DNA of 64,000 nt from SpSt-539 sp964549445. Its GTDB lineage: Bacteria; Planctomycetota; Phycisphaerae; UBA1845; UTPLA1. The stretch spans positions 151,156 through 215,155 of the forward strand of contig CAZJVS010000002.1 of the NCBI GenBank assembly GCA_964549445.1, written 5' to 3'. Of this stretch, positions 8,935 to 18,144 are shown piece after piece (the first letter of the stretch is position 1; every line of letters begins with the position of its first letter). A model generated the notes under the pieces. That model made no database searches and was not told the origin of the DNA. It saw only the letters and a program-made list of their open reading frames with translations. Made by a program: the position numbers and the translations under genes.

Positions 8935-9759
8935 TGCGCCCCCTGAGCGGCGTCAGTCCGTACCGATCCTCCTTTCCCGGACAACTCCCGTCGACCAAAT
9001 CTCGATTACTCCAATCTCACACCTCTGTGGCACAGCGGGCGCGTCTATAGCGTGAACATCGCGGGTGATCCCGGCGCGCCGGGAGTCGCCGCAACAAAAC
9101 GCTTAACCAGCCGCACGGACAAACTGCGCGCACGCAGACCAACGCGGCCCCGGAGACTCCGCGCCCCGATAAGGCCGATGGCGCCGCAAGACCCAGGACC
9201 CAAGACTCAAGACTGGACTGTTTCCCCAATGAATTCGCGAATTCTCACGATTCTAACTCTTGGTGTGCCGCCTCGATTCCGACACCGCCGCGGTCCATCT
9301 ATGACGACTGGGAGGATCACACCGGATTGCCAAACAACGCCAATCAACGCCCTCAAATCAATTCCGTCGCCTGGCTCATCATTGTTCGTTGTTCGTTTGC
9401 TGTTGACCATTCATCCGACCCGACCCGCTGGCAATCGACTGACGACCCGGAAATGTCGACTGTTGATTGGATGGCTCTCGCCTGCCCTTCCGCCCCGTTG
9501 CGACGTTTCGACTTCTCGAAGTTTCGACGTTTCCCTCTGCCATCCTACTTGGCAGACCCAACTGCCACCCGCTGGCGATTCCCCCGCAATCTCGCTCAAT
9601 GCCGCACAAAAGTTCCTTCGACGCGATCTTCCAACCCGCCGCCTTCTGCGTTTCGGCGTTTCAGCGTTTTTGCGTTCGTACCCCAATCGTGGCGATGCCC
9701 TTGCCCTCCCCACCCGCCAAACCGCAAAATACTCCCGGCAGCCAACCGGAGACCGCACC
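8935..9759. repeat. 825-bp gene-free stretch with four short tandem-repeat blocks
   Basis: No convincing gene, although one frame stays open from 9052 into the next CDS. The stretch holds degenerate short tandem repeats: heptamers AGACCCA/GGACCCA/AGACTCA/AGACTGG (9189-9216); heptamers TTGTTCG/TTGTTCG/TTTGCTG/TTGACCA (9382-9409); octamers GACGTTTC/GACTTCTC/GAAGTTTC/GACGTTTC (9502-9533); octamers CTGCGTTT/CGGCGTTT/CAGCGTTT/TTGCGTTC (9646-9677). A short segment near 9000-9070 could be a decayed coding fragment. Confidence 0.65.
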
Positions 9760-10323
9760 ATGCCAACCACAGCCAAGCCCCGCCGAACCGCCGGCATCAG
9801 CGACGACGCCGTCAAAGCCGCCACCGGCCGCGACTGGACGCAGTGGCTCGCCCTCATCGACAAGGCCGGCGGCCGCAAGCTCGATCACAAGGCCATCGTC
9901 GCCATCGTCAACAAGAATGGCATCGGCCCCTGGTGGCAGCAGATGGTCACCGTCGGCTACGAACAGGCCCGCGGCCTGCGCGACAAGCACCAGAAGCCGG
10001 GCGGATATTCCATCAGCCGCAGCAAGACGCTCGCCGTTCCGGTCTCGAATCTGTTTCGCGCGTGGAGCGACCGGCGGACGCGGGCAAGCTGGCTGAAAGA
10101 CCCCGCCGTCACGGTTCGAAAGGCGACCGCGAACAAGTCGATGCGAATCACCTGGGTCGACGGCCACACCAACGTCGAAGTCAATTTCTACTCCAAGGGC
10201 GCCGGAAAGAGCCAGGTCTCCGTGCAACACGACAAGCTGCCCGATGCGAAGTCCGGTGAGCGCATGAAGGCCTATTGGGGCACGGCCCTCGATCGCCTCG
10301 CCAAAGTCGCCGGAAGTGCTTAG
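9760..10323 (+). CDS. DUF4287 plus SRPBCC (AHSA1-like) domain protein
   Basis: 187 residues. The N-terminal part (about 10-75: 'ISDDAVKAATGRDWTQWLAL', 'GPWWQQMVTVGYEQARGLR') matches the DUF4287 pattern often found with an SRPBCC fold. The rest ('YSISRSKTLAVPVSNLFRAW', 'RASWLKDPAVTVRKATANKS', 'VNFYSKGAGKSQVSVQHDKL') is an AHSA1-like SRPBCC ligand-binding domain. Its function is not established. The ATG at 9760 is preceded by GGAG with an 8-nt spacer; the longer open frame upstream runs through tandem repeats and is rejected. It lies 57 bp before a second DUF4287-containing gene, so the two may be one transcription unit. Confidence 0.85.
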   Translation: MPTTAKPRRTAGISDDAVKAATGRDWTQWLALIDKAGGRKLDHKAIVAIVNKNGIGPWWQQMVTVGYEQARGLRDKHQKPGGYSISRSKTLAVPVSNLFRAWSDRRTRASWLKDPAVTVRKATANKSMRITWVDGHTNVEVNFYSKGAGKSQVSVQHDKLPDAKSGERMKAYWGTALDRLAKVAGSA

Positions 10324-10349
10324 CAGCCGGCGCCCTCGCCGGCCGTGGA
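10323..10349. repeat. Dispersed GGCCGGC inverted repeat, copy 2
   Basis: GCAGCCGGCGCCCTCGCCGG plus CCGTGGA, directly after the stop of the DUF4287 gene. It is 26 of 27 identical to 39225-39251. The palindrome could form a hairpin in the transcript between the two DUF4287 genes. Confidence 0.7.
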
Positions 10350-10380
10350 TGCCACGTCGAGAATCAGTCGGAGCATGATG

Positions 10381-11016
10381 ATGTCAAAAACAATGAATCC
10401 CAAAGCTGCCAAGTCGCCCTACTCCGTCCACCCGGGCGTCGAGATGGTCGAGAACTGGATCGAGACGCTCAAAGAAAAGACCGGCCGCTCCCTCGACGAA
10501 TGGCTGAAGTTCATCAAAAAGGAAGGCCCGAAGGTTGAGACCGCCTGCCGCGACTGGCTCAAGTCCTCGTTCGAGCTTGGCACGAACACCGCCTGGTGGC
10601 TCGCCGAGCGCGCCGCCGGCAAGGGCAACGAAGAAGACACACCGGCCGGCTATCTCAAGGCCGCCTCGCGCTACGTCGACGAAATGTTCGCCGGCCCCCG
10701 CGCCGCCCTCCGCCCGCTCTACGACAAGCTCCTCAAACTCGGTCTCTCGATCGGCAAGGACGCAACGGCCTGCCCCTGCAAGACCATGGTCCCCCTCTAC
10801 CGCAACCACGTCTTCGCCCAGATCAAGCCCGCAACCAACAAGCGCATCGATATGGGCTTCGCCCTCGGCGCAATGAAAGCCAAGGGCCGCCTCATCGACA
10901 CCGGCGGCTACGCCAAGAAAGACCGCATCACCCACCGCATCCCGATCGAGACCGCCGCCGACATCGACGCCGAAGTCAAACGCTGGCTCAAGACCGCTTA
11001 TGACCTCGATGCATAA
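10381..11016 (+). CDS. DUF4287 / DUF5655 domain protein
   Basis: 211 residues. 'VEMVENWIETLKEKTGRSLD' followed by 'EWLKFIKKEGP' resembles a DUF4287 unit. The C-terminal half ('TMVPLYRNHVFAQIKPATNK', 'IDMGFALGAMKAKGRLI', 'ITHRIPIETAADIDAEVKRW') matches DUF5655, a domain found beside DUF4287 in many bacteria. Three ATG codons sit at 10375, 10378 and 10381; the last has GGAG at 7 nt spacing and is chosen. Function unknown, cytoplasmic. It pairs with the DUF4287-SRPBCC gene upstream. Confidence 0.85.
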   Translation: MSKTMNPKAAKSPYSVHPGVEMVENWIETLKEKTGRSLDEWLKFIKKEGPKVETACRDWLKSSFELGTNTAWWLAERAAGKGNEEDTPAGYLKAASRYVDEMFAGPRAALRPLYDKLLKLGLSIGKDATACPCKTMVPLYRNHVFAQIKPATNKRIDMGFALGAMKAKGRLIDTGGYAKKDRITHRIPIETAADIDAEVKRWLKTAYDLDA

Positions 11017-11076
11017 GCCGATTACCGGCCCGCACTTCCGTAGACGCGTCGAACGACTCGCTCCGACCGATATTCC

Positions 11077-11105
11077 TTGAACGACGGCTGGGGACTGCAT
11101 ACGCT
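11077..11105 (+). promoter_or_regulatory. Candidate promoter of the secreted-protein gene at 11180
   Basis: TTGAAC (11077-11082), 17 nt, TACGCT (11100-11105). It would give a leader of about 70 nt. Confidence 0.4.
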
Positions 11106-11179
11106 TAATAGGTCAACGCAGCACCTCCGGCGCGACGTCGTTTCCGCCCGGATTGCTGTCGGAGTGGGAATCTTCTCGG

Positions 11180-12565
11180 ATGCGAGCCGCCTCTATCACG
11201 CGTCGCCGGACGCTTGTCTTCGTCGCCGCGCTCGCGCTGCCGGCGCCCGCCTTCGCAGGCAAGGACGTCAGTCTCTTCGACTTGAAAGGCCTCACCGAGT
11301 TCGCCCGCGTCGGCGCCTTCCCCGCCGGCCAGATCGCCGCCTCCTGCGAAACCGTCGTCTGCAACCTTGGCGATCAAATCGTCAATTGGAAGGCGGCGAT
11401 GGACCCCGATCACCCGTTCATCGCTTACTCGATCTACCGCTTGAAGGACGGCCGCTTCGAACAGCTCGGCCGTTCGTGGGCCAAGCACACCTTCTTTGTT
11501 CAGTCGCAGTTCTTTTGTGGCAGTTGCATCCCCGCCGGCAGCCAGGCCCTGGGCGTTGGCTGCGCCGACACTTATACGAGCACCCACAACGCCAACCAGT
11601 TCAATCTCGGTCCGCGTGAAGAGATCGACCCGTACACCGGCGCCTGGCAGCCCTGCGGCTCCTACTTCGACGGCTCACCGCAGGATTGCCTGCGAAACGG
11701 ACCGAGCGGCCTCGGCCCGCTCGACCATCGCTGCGTCCTCTCCGACACCGACCTGGGCGACCCATCGGCGACGTACTGCTACGAAGCCATCTACGTCGTC
11801 AGCGGCGACGTCGACACCGGTAATAACATAGCTTCGCGTGGCTGCTCGATGATCTGGAACGGCTCCAATTGGTTCTTCATCACGCCGATCGACGGAAATC
11901 CGCTCGTCTACGGGCCGGCCCTCGCAAACCGCTGGCTCACCGGCGGCCCCAACGAGCAACTCGCAACGATCTCCGACCCCGGATCGGTCTACGTCGCATC
12001 GAAGGCAACAGACTTGGGCGGTGGCAACTGGCACTACGAGTACGCCGTCTACAACTACAACTACTCGCGCCGCATCCGCAGCTTCGCCGTCCCGTTCCCG
12101 GCAACCGCGACCGCGTCCAACATCGGCTTCCGCGACGGCGATGCCGATTCCGGCAACGACTGGACCGCCGCCATCGACACCAGTTGCGGCTCGATCACCT
12201 GGCAAACCGCCTGGTATGACGTGAATCCGTCCGCCAATGCATTAGTCTGGGGGACGCTCTTCAACTTCCGTTTCGACGCAAACGTCCCGCCGGGAACCAG
12301 CATCGTCGGCCTCGATCCCTTCCTCCCCGGCGGCGGCCTCTCGCACCTGAGCACCACGCTCGTCACGCCCGACATCGGCTGCGTGAAGGGCGACGTCAAC
12401 GGCGACGGCTACATCGACGGACGCGACATCCAAAGCTTCGTTGAAGTGATACTGAATCCGCCGTGCGAGCAATCCCGCGCGTACTGCGCGGCGGATATTG
12501 ATGGCTCATCGGGCTTCGCCGCGGCCGACGCGGCCGGCATGGCCGACCTGATCCTCGTCCCCTGA
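11180..12565 (+). CDS. Secreted protein with dockerin-like C-terminus
   Basis: 461 residues from ATG 11180 (MRAASITRRRTLVFVAALAL signal peptide, cleavage after APAFA). The middle is a Cys-containing secreted domain without a name I recognise (for example 'FFCGSCIPAGSQALGVGC', 'YAVYNYNYSRRIRSFAVPF', a pattern shared by many planctomycete extracellular proteins). The end has two Ca-binding-like half motifs, 'GDVNGDGYIDGRDIQSFVEV' and 'ADIDGSSGFAAADAAG', resembling a dockerin pair. A TTG at 11153 would add nine residues but would spoil the signal peptide. The next gene is convergent, with only 8 bp between the stops. Confidence 0.82.
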   Translation: MRAASITRRRTLVFVAALALPAPAFAGKDVSLFDLKGLTEFARVGAFPAGQIAASCETVVCNLGDQIVNWKAAMDPDHPFIAYSIYRLKDGRFEQLGRSWAKHTFFVQSQFFCGSCIPAGSQALGVGCADTYTSTHNANQFNLGPREEIDPYTGAWQPCGSYFDGSPQDCLRNGPSGLGPLDHRCVLSDTDLGDPSATYCYEAIYVVSGDVDTGNNIASRGCSMIWNGSNWFFITPIDGNPLVYGPALANRWLTGGPNEQLATISDPGSVYVASKATDLGGGNWHYEYAVYNYNYSRRIRSFAVPFPATATASNIGFRDGDADSGNDWTAAIDTSCGSITWQTAWYDVNPSANALVWGTLFNFRFDANVPPGTSIVGLDPFLPGGGLSHLSTTLVTPDIGCVKGDVNGDGYIDGRDIQSFVEVILNPPCEQSRAYCAADIDGSSGFAAADAAGMADLILVP

Positions 12566-12573
12566 GCAATTTC

Positions 12574-15500
12574 TCAGCGGCTGAATCGCAGCCACAGCAA
12601 CCCCAACCCAATCACCGACAGCACCGGCAGCAATCCAACGCCGCACACCGGCGCACGGAAGAGCGTGCCGACGATGATCGAACGCACGACGCGCTCCGCA
12701 AGATCGGAGTTGTCCGGTCCGTCCGGATGCGACGGATCAGTGCAAGCCGATCCGCTATCCCGCTCATTCTCGCCCGTCGCATTCGTCGGACACGAGTCCT
12801 GACAATCGACCACGCCATCGCCATCGGTATCGATGTCGGGAACGCCGCAGCCGCACGCCCCGGCCGCAAGCTTCGACGCATCGGCCGGACATCCGTCCAC
12901 GCAATCCGGAACGCCGTCGCCATCAGCGTCCACATCGGCCACCCCGCAACCGCAGACTCCGACCGCCGACTTGTTCGGATCGCTCGGACAATCGTCCGCA
13001 CAATCGAGCGTCCCATCGCCGTCCGAATCAACATCCGGTGTGCCCGGACACTGATCGTGGCAATCGGCGACGCCATCGCTGTCGGAGTCGGCATCAGCCA
13101 CGCCACAGCCGCACGTCCCCGCCGCAATCTTGTTCGGATCCGCCGGACAGCCATCGTTGCAATCCGTCGTGCCGTCCGTATCGCTGTCGACGTCGGCCAC
13201 GCCGCAGCCGCACGTGCCGGCCGTGATCTTGTGCGGATCGGCGGGGCAACCGTCATTGCAGTCCGGCGTTCCGTCGCCGTCCGAGTCCGCATCCGTAGCC
13301 CCGCAGCCGCAGACGCCGGGCTGAGTCTTCGCTGCATCCAGCGGACAACCATCGACGCAGTCGGCCGTCCCGTCGCTGTCGCCATCGGCATCGGCTGCGC
13401 CGCAACCGCATGCCCCCGGACTGGTCTTGTTCGAATCATTGGGACAGCCGTCGACGCAATCGGGCGTGCCGTCGCCGTCGCCGTCCGCATCGGCCACCCC
13501 GCATCCGCAGACGCCGGGAGCCAGCTTGCTCGAATCGCCCGGACATCCATCCAGGCAGTCCAAAACACCGTCGTTGTCGGAATCCGTGTCCGGCGCGCCG
13601 GGGCAGTGATCATTGCAGTCCGGAATGCCGTCCGTATCAGAATCCGTGTCGGCGACGCCGCACCCGCACACGCCCGGCGTCAACTTCGACGAATCGCCCG
13701 GGCAACCATCAAGACAATCGGGCATCCCATCGCCGTCCGTGTCCGTGTCGGCAACGCCGCACCCGCACAGGCCGGGCGCGATCTTGCCAGGATCGGTCAT
13801 ACATCCGTCGTGACAGTCGGCCGTCCCGTCACTATCGCTGTCCGTATCGGGCACTCCACAGCCGCAGATACCCGCAGCCGCCTTCAGAGGATCAGCCGGA
13901 CACCCGTCCGTGCAATTCGGAACCCCGTCGCCATCGGTATCCGTATCAGCGACTCCGCAGCCGCAGACGCCCGGCGCGATCTTGCCCGGATCGCCGGGAC
14001 AGCCGTCGTGGCAGTTGGGAGTTCCATCAACGTCGCTGTCGGTGTCGGCCACACCGCACCCGCAGACGCCGGGAGCTGACTTGTTCGGATCGCTCGGACA
14101 GGCGTCGTTGCAATCTGGCGTGCCATCGCCATCGCCGTCGCTATCTGAAACTCCACAGCCGCACGCTCCGGCAACCAGTTTCAGCGGGTCGAGCGGACAC
14201 CCGTCGAGACAATCGAGCACGCCGTCGCCATCGCTGTCAACATCCTGCGCAGCAGGGCACTGATCGTTGCAATCCGGTACTCCGTCGCTGTCAGAATCGC
14301 TATCGGCGACGCCGCACCCGCAAACGTCGGGATGAATCTTCGCCGGATCGTTCGGACATCCATCGATGCAATTCGGCGTTCCATCCGCATCGCCATCCAC
14401 GTCCGACACGCCGCAGCCGCAAGTCCCCGGCGCTGTCTTTCCCGGATCGTTCGGGCACCCGTCATGGCAATTCGCAGTGCCGTCCGAGTCGGAATCCGTG
14501 TCCGCGGCGCCACAGCCGCAAACACCGGCACTCGTCTTCTTCGGATCGTTCGGACAACCGTCAACGCAGTCCGCCGTACCGTCGCCATCGCTGTCGGTCT
14601 CGGCCGCACCGCAGCCGCAAACTCCGGGGCCGATCTTTGCAGGGTCGCTCGGACAGCCGTCGTTGCAGTTCGGCGTGCCGTCTCCGTCGCTGTCGGTGTC
14701 GGCTACGCCGCACCCGCAAGCACCGGGGCTAATCTTGCCCGAGTCATTGGGACATCCGTCCAGGCAATCCGGCGTGCCGTCGCCGTCTTGGTCCGTGTCG
14801 GCTACGCCACACCCGCACGCGCCGGGTGCGACTTTGCCGGAATCGCTCGGGCAACCGTCGTTGCAATCCGGCGTGCTGTCGCCGTCACTGTCCGTATCCG
14901 CGACGCCACATCCACACACGCCGGGATTCGTCTTCCCCGGATCACTCGGGCAGCCGTCGTTGCAATCGGGAGTTCGGTCGCCATCGCTATCGGTCTCGGC
15001 CACGCCGCACCCGCAAGCTCCAGGGCCGATCTTTCCAGGATCGCTCGGACAGCCGTCGTTGCAATCCGGCGTGCCGTCACTGTCGCTGTCCGTATCCGCG
15101 ACGCCGCATCCGCACGCACCGGGACCCACCTTGTTTGGATCGCTCGGGCAGCCATCGACGCAATCCAGCACTCCGTCCCCATCACTGTCGACATCCGGTG
15201 CGCCGGGACAATGGTCGTTGCAATCCGGGACCGTGTCCCCGTCGGAATCCGTGTCAGCGACGCCGCATCCGCAGATGCCGGGGTTGGTCTTTCCCGGGTC
15301 GCTCGGACAACCGTCCACACAATCCGCCGTTCCATCGCCGTCGCTGTCCGTATCGGGCACTCCGCACCCGCACGCGCCCGGGCTCACCTTGTTCGGGTCG
15401 CTGGGACAGCCGTCAATGCAATCCGGCGTTCCGTCGCCGTCGCTATCCGTATCAGCCACGCCGCAACCGCAAACCCCCGGCGCAGTCTTGTCGGCGTCGG

Positions 15501-17304
15501 CCGGGCAGCCGTCGCTGCAATCCGGCGTCCCATCGCCATCCGAGTCCGTCAGAATGTGACTGCACTGACCGCCGCTGCAACTATCCGCCGTGCAAGGATC
15601 GCCATCGTTGCAACTCGATATGAACGTCACCGTGACCTGCGCGCAGGCAACGCTCGTACAACCCGTCGTCGAGTTTCGGGCCCGCGCGAAATAAGTCGTC
15701 GTCGCACTGGGGCTGACGCCGATCGACACACCGGTACCGACCGCGGTGCCGCCGCAGCTACCGGTGTACCAATCCGCCGTCTCGCCCCCGCCCACGGTCA
15801 CCGAAAGCGTGGTCGATCCGCTGCAAAGAGAGGCAGGAGTCGCCGTCGCTCCGGTCGGCGTGCTCGGACGCGAATTGACCGTCACAGTCACGCTCGAACA
15901 TGCTGCGCCGACGCATCCGGTCGTCGTATTCCGGGCCCGTGCAAAGTACTGGGTCGTACTCGTCGGGCTGACGCTCAGGCCGCTGCCGGAGCCGGCGAGC
16001 GTCCCGCCGCAGCTGCCGGTGTACCAGTCAATGGTCTGCCCGCCGCCCACCGTTGCCGAAAGCGACGAAGACGAGCCGTTACAAATCGTCGCCGGCGTCG
16101 CCGAGGGACTCGTCGGTGTGCCCGGCAGGGCATTCACCGTGAGCGTCACACTTGCACACGCGGCGCTGACGCAACCGGTCGTGGTGTTCCGGGCCCGCGC
16201 GTAATACTGCGTCGTGGCTGACGGACTGACACTGAGACTCGTGCCGGACCCGACCAGCGTCCCACCACAACTCCCGGTGTACCAGTCCACCGTCTCTCCG
16301 CCGCCCACCGTCGCCGACAGCGACGACGATGAACCGCTGCAGATCGTCGAAGGCGTCGCCGTCGGACTCGTCGGCGTGCTCGGCAAAGTGTTGACCGTAA
16401 GCGTTACGCTTGCACAAGCGGTGCTGACGCATCCCGTGGTCGTATTCCGCGCCCGAGCGTAATACTGCGTCGTGCTCGACGGACTGACACCAAGACTTGT
16501 GCCGGACCCGACCAGCGTCCCGCCGCAACTGCCCGTGTACCAGTCGATCGTCTCCCCGCCGCCGACGGTTGCCGACAGCGACGAAGATGAACCGCTACAG
16601 ATCGTCGAAGGCGTCGCCGTCGGACCCGTTGGCGTGCCGGGCAACGCACTGACGGTCACCGTCGTGCTCGCGCAGGCCGACGCCGTGCAGGGCGGATTCT
16701 CCCACCGCGCATAGTACGTTGTCGTCGTCGCCGGCGCCGCGACCGTCAGCGGCGTCCCCGTCCCGACCGCCGTGCCGCCGCAACTCCCGCTGTACCATTT
16801 CAACGTTCCGCCGGATCCCCCCGTCGCGGTCAGCGTGATGTTCCCCGTCGCCGACCCGCAGAAACCCGAAGGGCTGCTCGACGCAGCGGTCGGCGCGGTC
16901 GGCGTCGCGCACACGACAATCGCATTATTCATCGTATAGGTCGAGCTCGACGTGCTTCCACAGGTCCCATTCGACGATGCTCGAAAGGTAATCGTGTACG
17001 TCCCGGCCGTGGAGGGCGCTGTGACACTGATCGTTTCGCTGAATGACCCGTTCCCGTCATGATCGGGCGTGTCGACGCAGTTGTTCCCAGAAATCGCCCA
17101 ACGCGTGCTCCGCCAGTTGCTCCCGCCGGTGTTCGTTTCGCTCACCACGGCGGTGATCGTCGCACCCGGTGTGACGTTGACCGTCGACGCCCCGTTGAGT
17201 GTCACCGACGTAATCGTCAAAGCCGCCTGGGCATTACCGGCGACCACGACCGTCGCAAGCGCGCAGACTGCTCGAACCACCCCCTTTGGAATTCCCCTGT
17301 TCAC
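12574..17304 (-). CDS. Giant secreted protein: Ig-like repeats, TSP3 array, Cys-Gly membrane tail
   Basis: 1576 residues. A signal peptide (about 1-27) leads into a beta-rich domain (about 28-130). Five Ig-like repeats of about 80 residues follow, each with 'WY(S/T)GSCGGT' and a Cys pair. Then comes a TSP3 array that I count as 25 units of 33 residues (consensus DGCPSDPxKxxPGxCGCGVA plus DTDSDGDGTPDC) and four short 20-residue units. Asp-rich loops are expected to bind calcium. The C-terminus has 'APVCGVGLLPVLSVIGLGLL' then WLRFSR: a Cys, a hydrophobic helix and a basic end, reminiscent of sorting tails such as MYXO-CTERM. Likely a rigid stalk or adhesin at the cell surface. Partner unknown. 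Confidence 0.88.
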   Translation of the reverse strand: MNRGIPKGVVRAVCALATVVVAGNAQAALTITSVTLNGASTVNVTPGATITAVVSETNTGGSNWRSTRWAISGNNCVDTPDHDGNGSFSETISVTAPSTAGTYTITFRASSNGTCGSTSSSTYTMNNAIVVCATPTAPTAASSSPSGFCGSATGNITLTATGGSGGTLKWYSGSCGGTAVGTGTPLTVAAPATTTTYYARWENPPCTASACASTTVTVSALPGTPTGPTATPSTICSGSSSSLSATVGGGETIDWYTGSCGGTLVGSGTSLGVSPSSTTQYYARARNTTTGCVSTACASVTLTVNTLPSTPTSPTATPSTICSGSSSSLSATVGGGETVDWYTGSCGGTLVGSGTSLSVSPSATTQYYARARNTTTGCVSAACASVTLTVNALPGTPTSPSATPATICNGSSSSLSATVGGGQTIDWYTGSCGGTLAGSGSGLSVSPTSTTQYFARARNTTTGCVGAACSSVTVTVNSRPSTPTGATATPASLCSGSTTLSVTVGGGETADWYTGSCGGTAVGTGVSIGVSPSATTTYFARARNSTTGCTSVACAQVTVTFISSCNDGDPCTADSCSGGQCSHILTDSDGDGTPDCSDGCPADADKTAPGVCGCGVADTDSDGDGTPDCIDGCPSDPNKVSPGACGCGVPDTDSDGDGTADCVDGCPSDPGKTNPGICGCGVADTDSDGDTVPDCNDHCPGAPDVDSDGDGVLDCVDGCPSDPNKVGPGACGCGVADTDSDSDGTPDCNDGCPSDPGKIGPGACGCGVAETDSDGDRTPDCNDGCPSDPGKTNPGVCGCGVADTDSDGDSTPDCNDGCPSDSGKVAPGACGCGVADTDQDGDGTPDCLDGCPNDSGKISPGACGCGVADTDSDGDGTPNCNDGCPSDPAKIGPGVCGCGAAETDSDGDGTADCVDGCPNDPKKTSAGVCGCGAADTDSDSDGTANCHDGCPNDPGKTAPGTCGCGVSDVDGDADGTPNCIDGCPNDPAKIHPDVCGCGVADSDSDSDGVPDCNDQCPAAQDVDSDGDGVLDCLDGCPLDPLKLVAGACGCGVSDSDGDGDGTPDCNDACPSDPNKSAPGVCGCGVADTDSDVDGTPNCHDGCPGDPGKIAPGVCGCGVADTDTDGDGVPNCTDGCPADPLKAAAGICGCGVPDTDSDSDGTADCHDGCMTDPGKIAPGLCGCGVADTDTDGDGMPDCLDGCPGDSSKLTPGVCGCGVADTDSDTDGIPDCNDHCPGAPDTDSDNDGVLDCLDGCPGDSSKLAPGVCGCGVADADGDGDGTPDCVDGCPNDSNKTSPGACGCGAADADGDSDGTADCVDGCPLDAAKTQPGVCGCGATDADSDGDGTPDCNDGCPADPHKITAGTCGCGVADVDSDTDGTTDCNDGCPADPNKIAAGTCGCGVADADSDSDGVADCHDQCPGTPDVDSDGDGTLDCADDCPSDPNKSAVGVCGCGVADVDADGDGVPDCVDGCPADASKLAAGACGCGVPDIDTDGDGVVDCQDSCPTNATGENERDSGSACTDPSHPDGPDNSDLAERVVRSIIVGTLFRAPVCGVGLLPVLSVIGLGLLWLRFSR
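12770..15552 (-). repeat. 99-bp coding tandem repeats (TSP3 array)
   Basis: About 25 units of 99 bp and four of 60 bp, translated as TSP3 motifs. They lie end to end inside one reading frame with no spacers, so this is not a CRISPR array. The long plus-strand open frames here are shadows of the repeat. Confidence 0.9.
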
Positions 17305-17467
17305 GCTTCCCTCAACTCCTCTCGATCTGGTCCGCCGCCACCGGCATTAGCCGATTGACGACGACATAAAGCGTTTTACTCGACACCCTCGGACCAATTT
17401 CCGACCTGCGATGTCCGTCGGTCTGTATCGAAAGCGGGACGATTCCGGGTGAGAAAACTTTGCAAAC

Positions 17468-17496
17468 ATTATCAAATCGCACCGGATCGGTGCGAA
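17468..17496 (-). promoter_or_regulatory. Candidate promoter of the TSP3 giant
   Basis: On the reverse strand TTCGCA (17491-17496), 17 nt, GATAAT (17468-17473), giving a leader of about 155 nt. The rest of the gap 17305-17674 shows nothing else I can name. Confidence 0.3.
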
Positions 17497-17674
17497 TAGG
17501 ACGCCCGAGAACCTCCTCAGCGGCCGATAAAGTCCATCGGGATTAATCGTACTGATTGTGTCTTGATTTACCGCTGTGCGACCACACCCAATCGCGGAGT
17601 GCACCGATTCTGGTTTGCGAGAAACTCTCTCGCGCCCTCGGCGCCCCCCACACCCACCCCGCCGCCGTGAATCT

Positions 17675-17977
17675 TCAGCCCGGCTTGCCCGCCAGCGCTT
17701 CCATTTTTCGCGCCAATTCGAAATCCAGCGCGGTCACGCCCCCCGCGTCGTGCGTCGCCAGATCGATGCGAACGCTTCGGTAAACATTAAACCACTCCGG
17801 GTGGTGGTTCATCGCCTCGGCCGCGAGCGCCGCCCGCGTCATGAATCCAAACGCCTCGACAAAGTTCGCAAACTGATACTCCCGGTGCAGCTTCCCGCCC
17901 TCCAGGCGCCAGCCAGGCAGCCCCGCCAACGTCCTCCGAATCTCGTCATCGCTCATCTTTACCGGTCTTGCGCCCAT
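17675..17977 (-). CDS. phhB: 4a-hydroxytetrahydrobiopterin (pterin-4a-carbinolamine) dehydratase
   Basis: 100 residues from ATG 17977, the usual length for this family. It dehydrates the 4a-carbinolamine formed by pterin-dependent hydroxylases and can also serve in dimerisation or folate-related roles. The conserved 'LAGLPGWRLEGGKLHREYQF', the 'MNHHPEWFNVYRSVRI' His-His-Pro-x-Trp active site, and 'DLATHDAGGVTALD' are all present. No phenylalanine hydroxylase is seen nearby. It is transcribed divergently from the phospholipase-like gene at 18145. Confidence 0.93.
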   Translation of the reverse strand: MGARPVKMSDDEIRRTLAGLPGWRLEGGKLHREYQFANFVEAFGFMTRAALAAEAMNHHPEWFNVYRSVRIDLATHDAGGVTALDFELARKMEALAGKPG

Positions 17978-18093
17978 GTCGCCGCCTCCGTTCCAGCCGG
18001 CAATCCGCCCGGCCGACAGGAATCCTAGTCCTCGCCCGAACGTCCACAAGCCGCCCCGCTTTCCAAAATCCGCAACCAGCGACGCTTCCAGCC

Positions 18094-18101
18094 GATACAA
18101 T
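18094..18101 (+). promoter_or_regulatory. Extended -10 element GATACAAT upstream of the phospholipase-like gene
   Basis: GATACAAT 43 bp before the GTG start. No good -35 box is visible, so confidence is limited. Confidence 0.3.
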
Positions 18102-18144
18102 CATTCGGTTGGCCGAGAAACCTGCGGCCGAAGTTGGAACCATT

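Noticed and set aside
9052..9759. Open frame extending the DUF4287-SRPBCC gene upstream by 236 codons
   Set aside because: It passes through tandem repeats, lacks protein-like composition, and the ATG at 9760 has a proper ribosome-binding site.
12770..15552. Regular repeats as a possible CRISPR array
   Set aside because: Units abut without spacers and code for TSP3 motifs in one frame.
12727..16221. Long plus-strand open frames of 397-629 codons
   Set aside because: They lie antisense to the TSP3 and Ig arrays and only mirror the repeat; composition is Arg/Ile/Ala or Ser/Pro-rich without domains.
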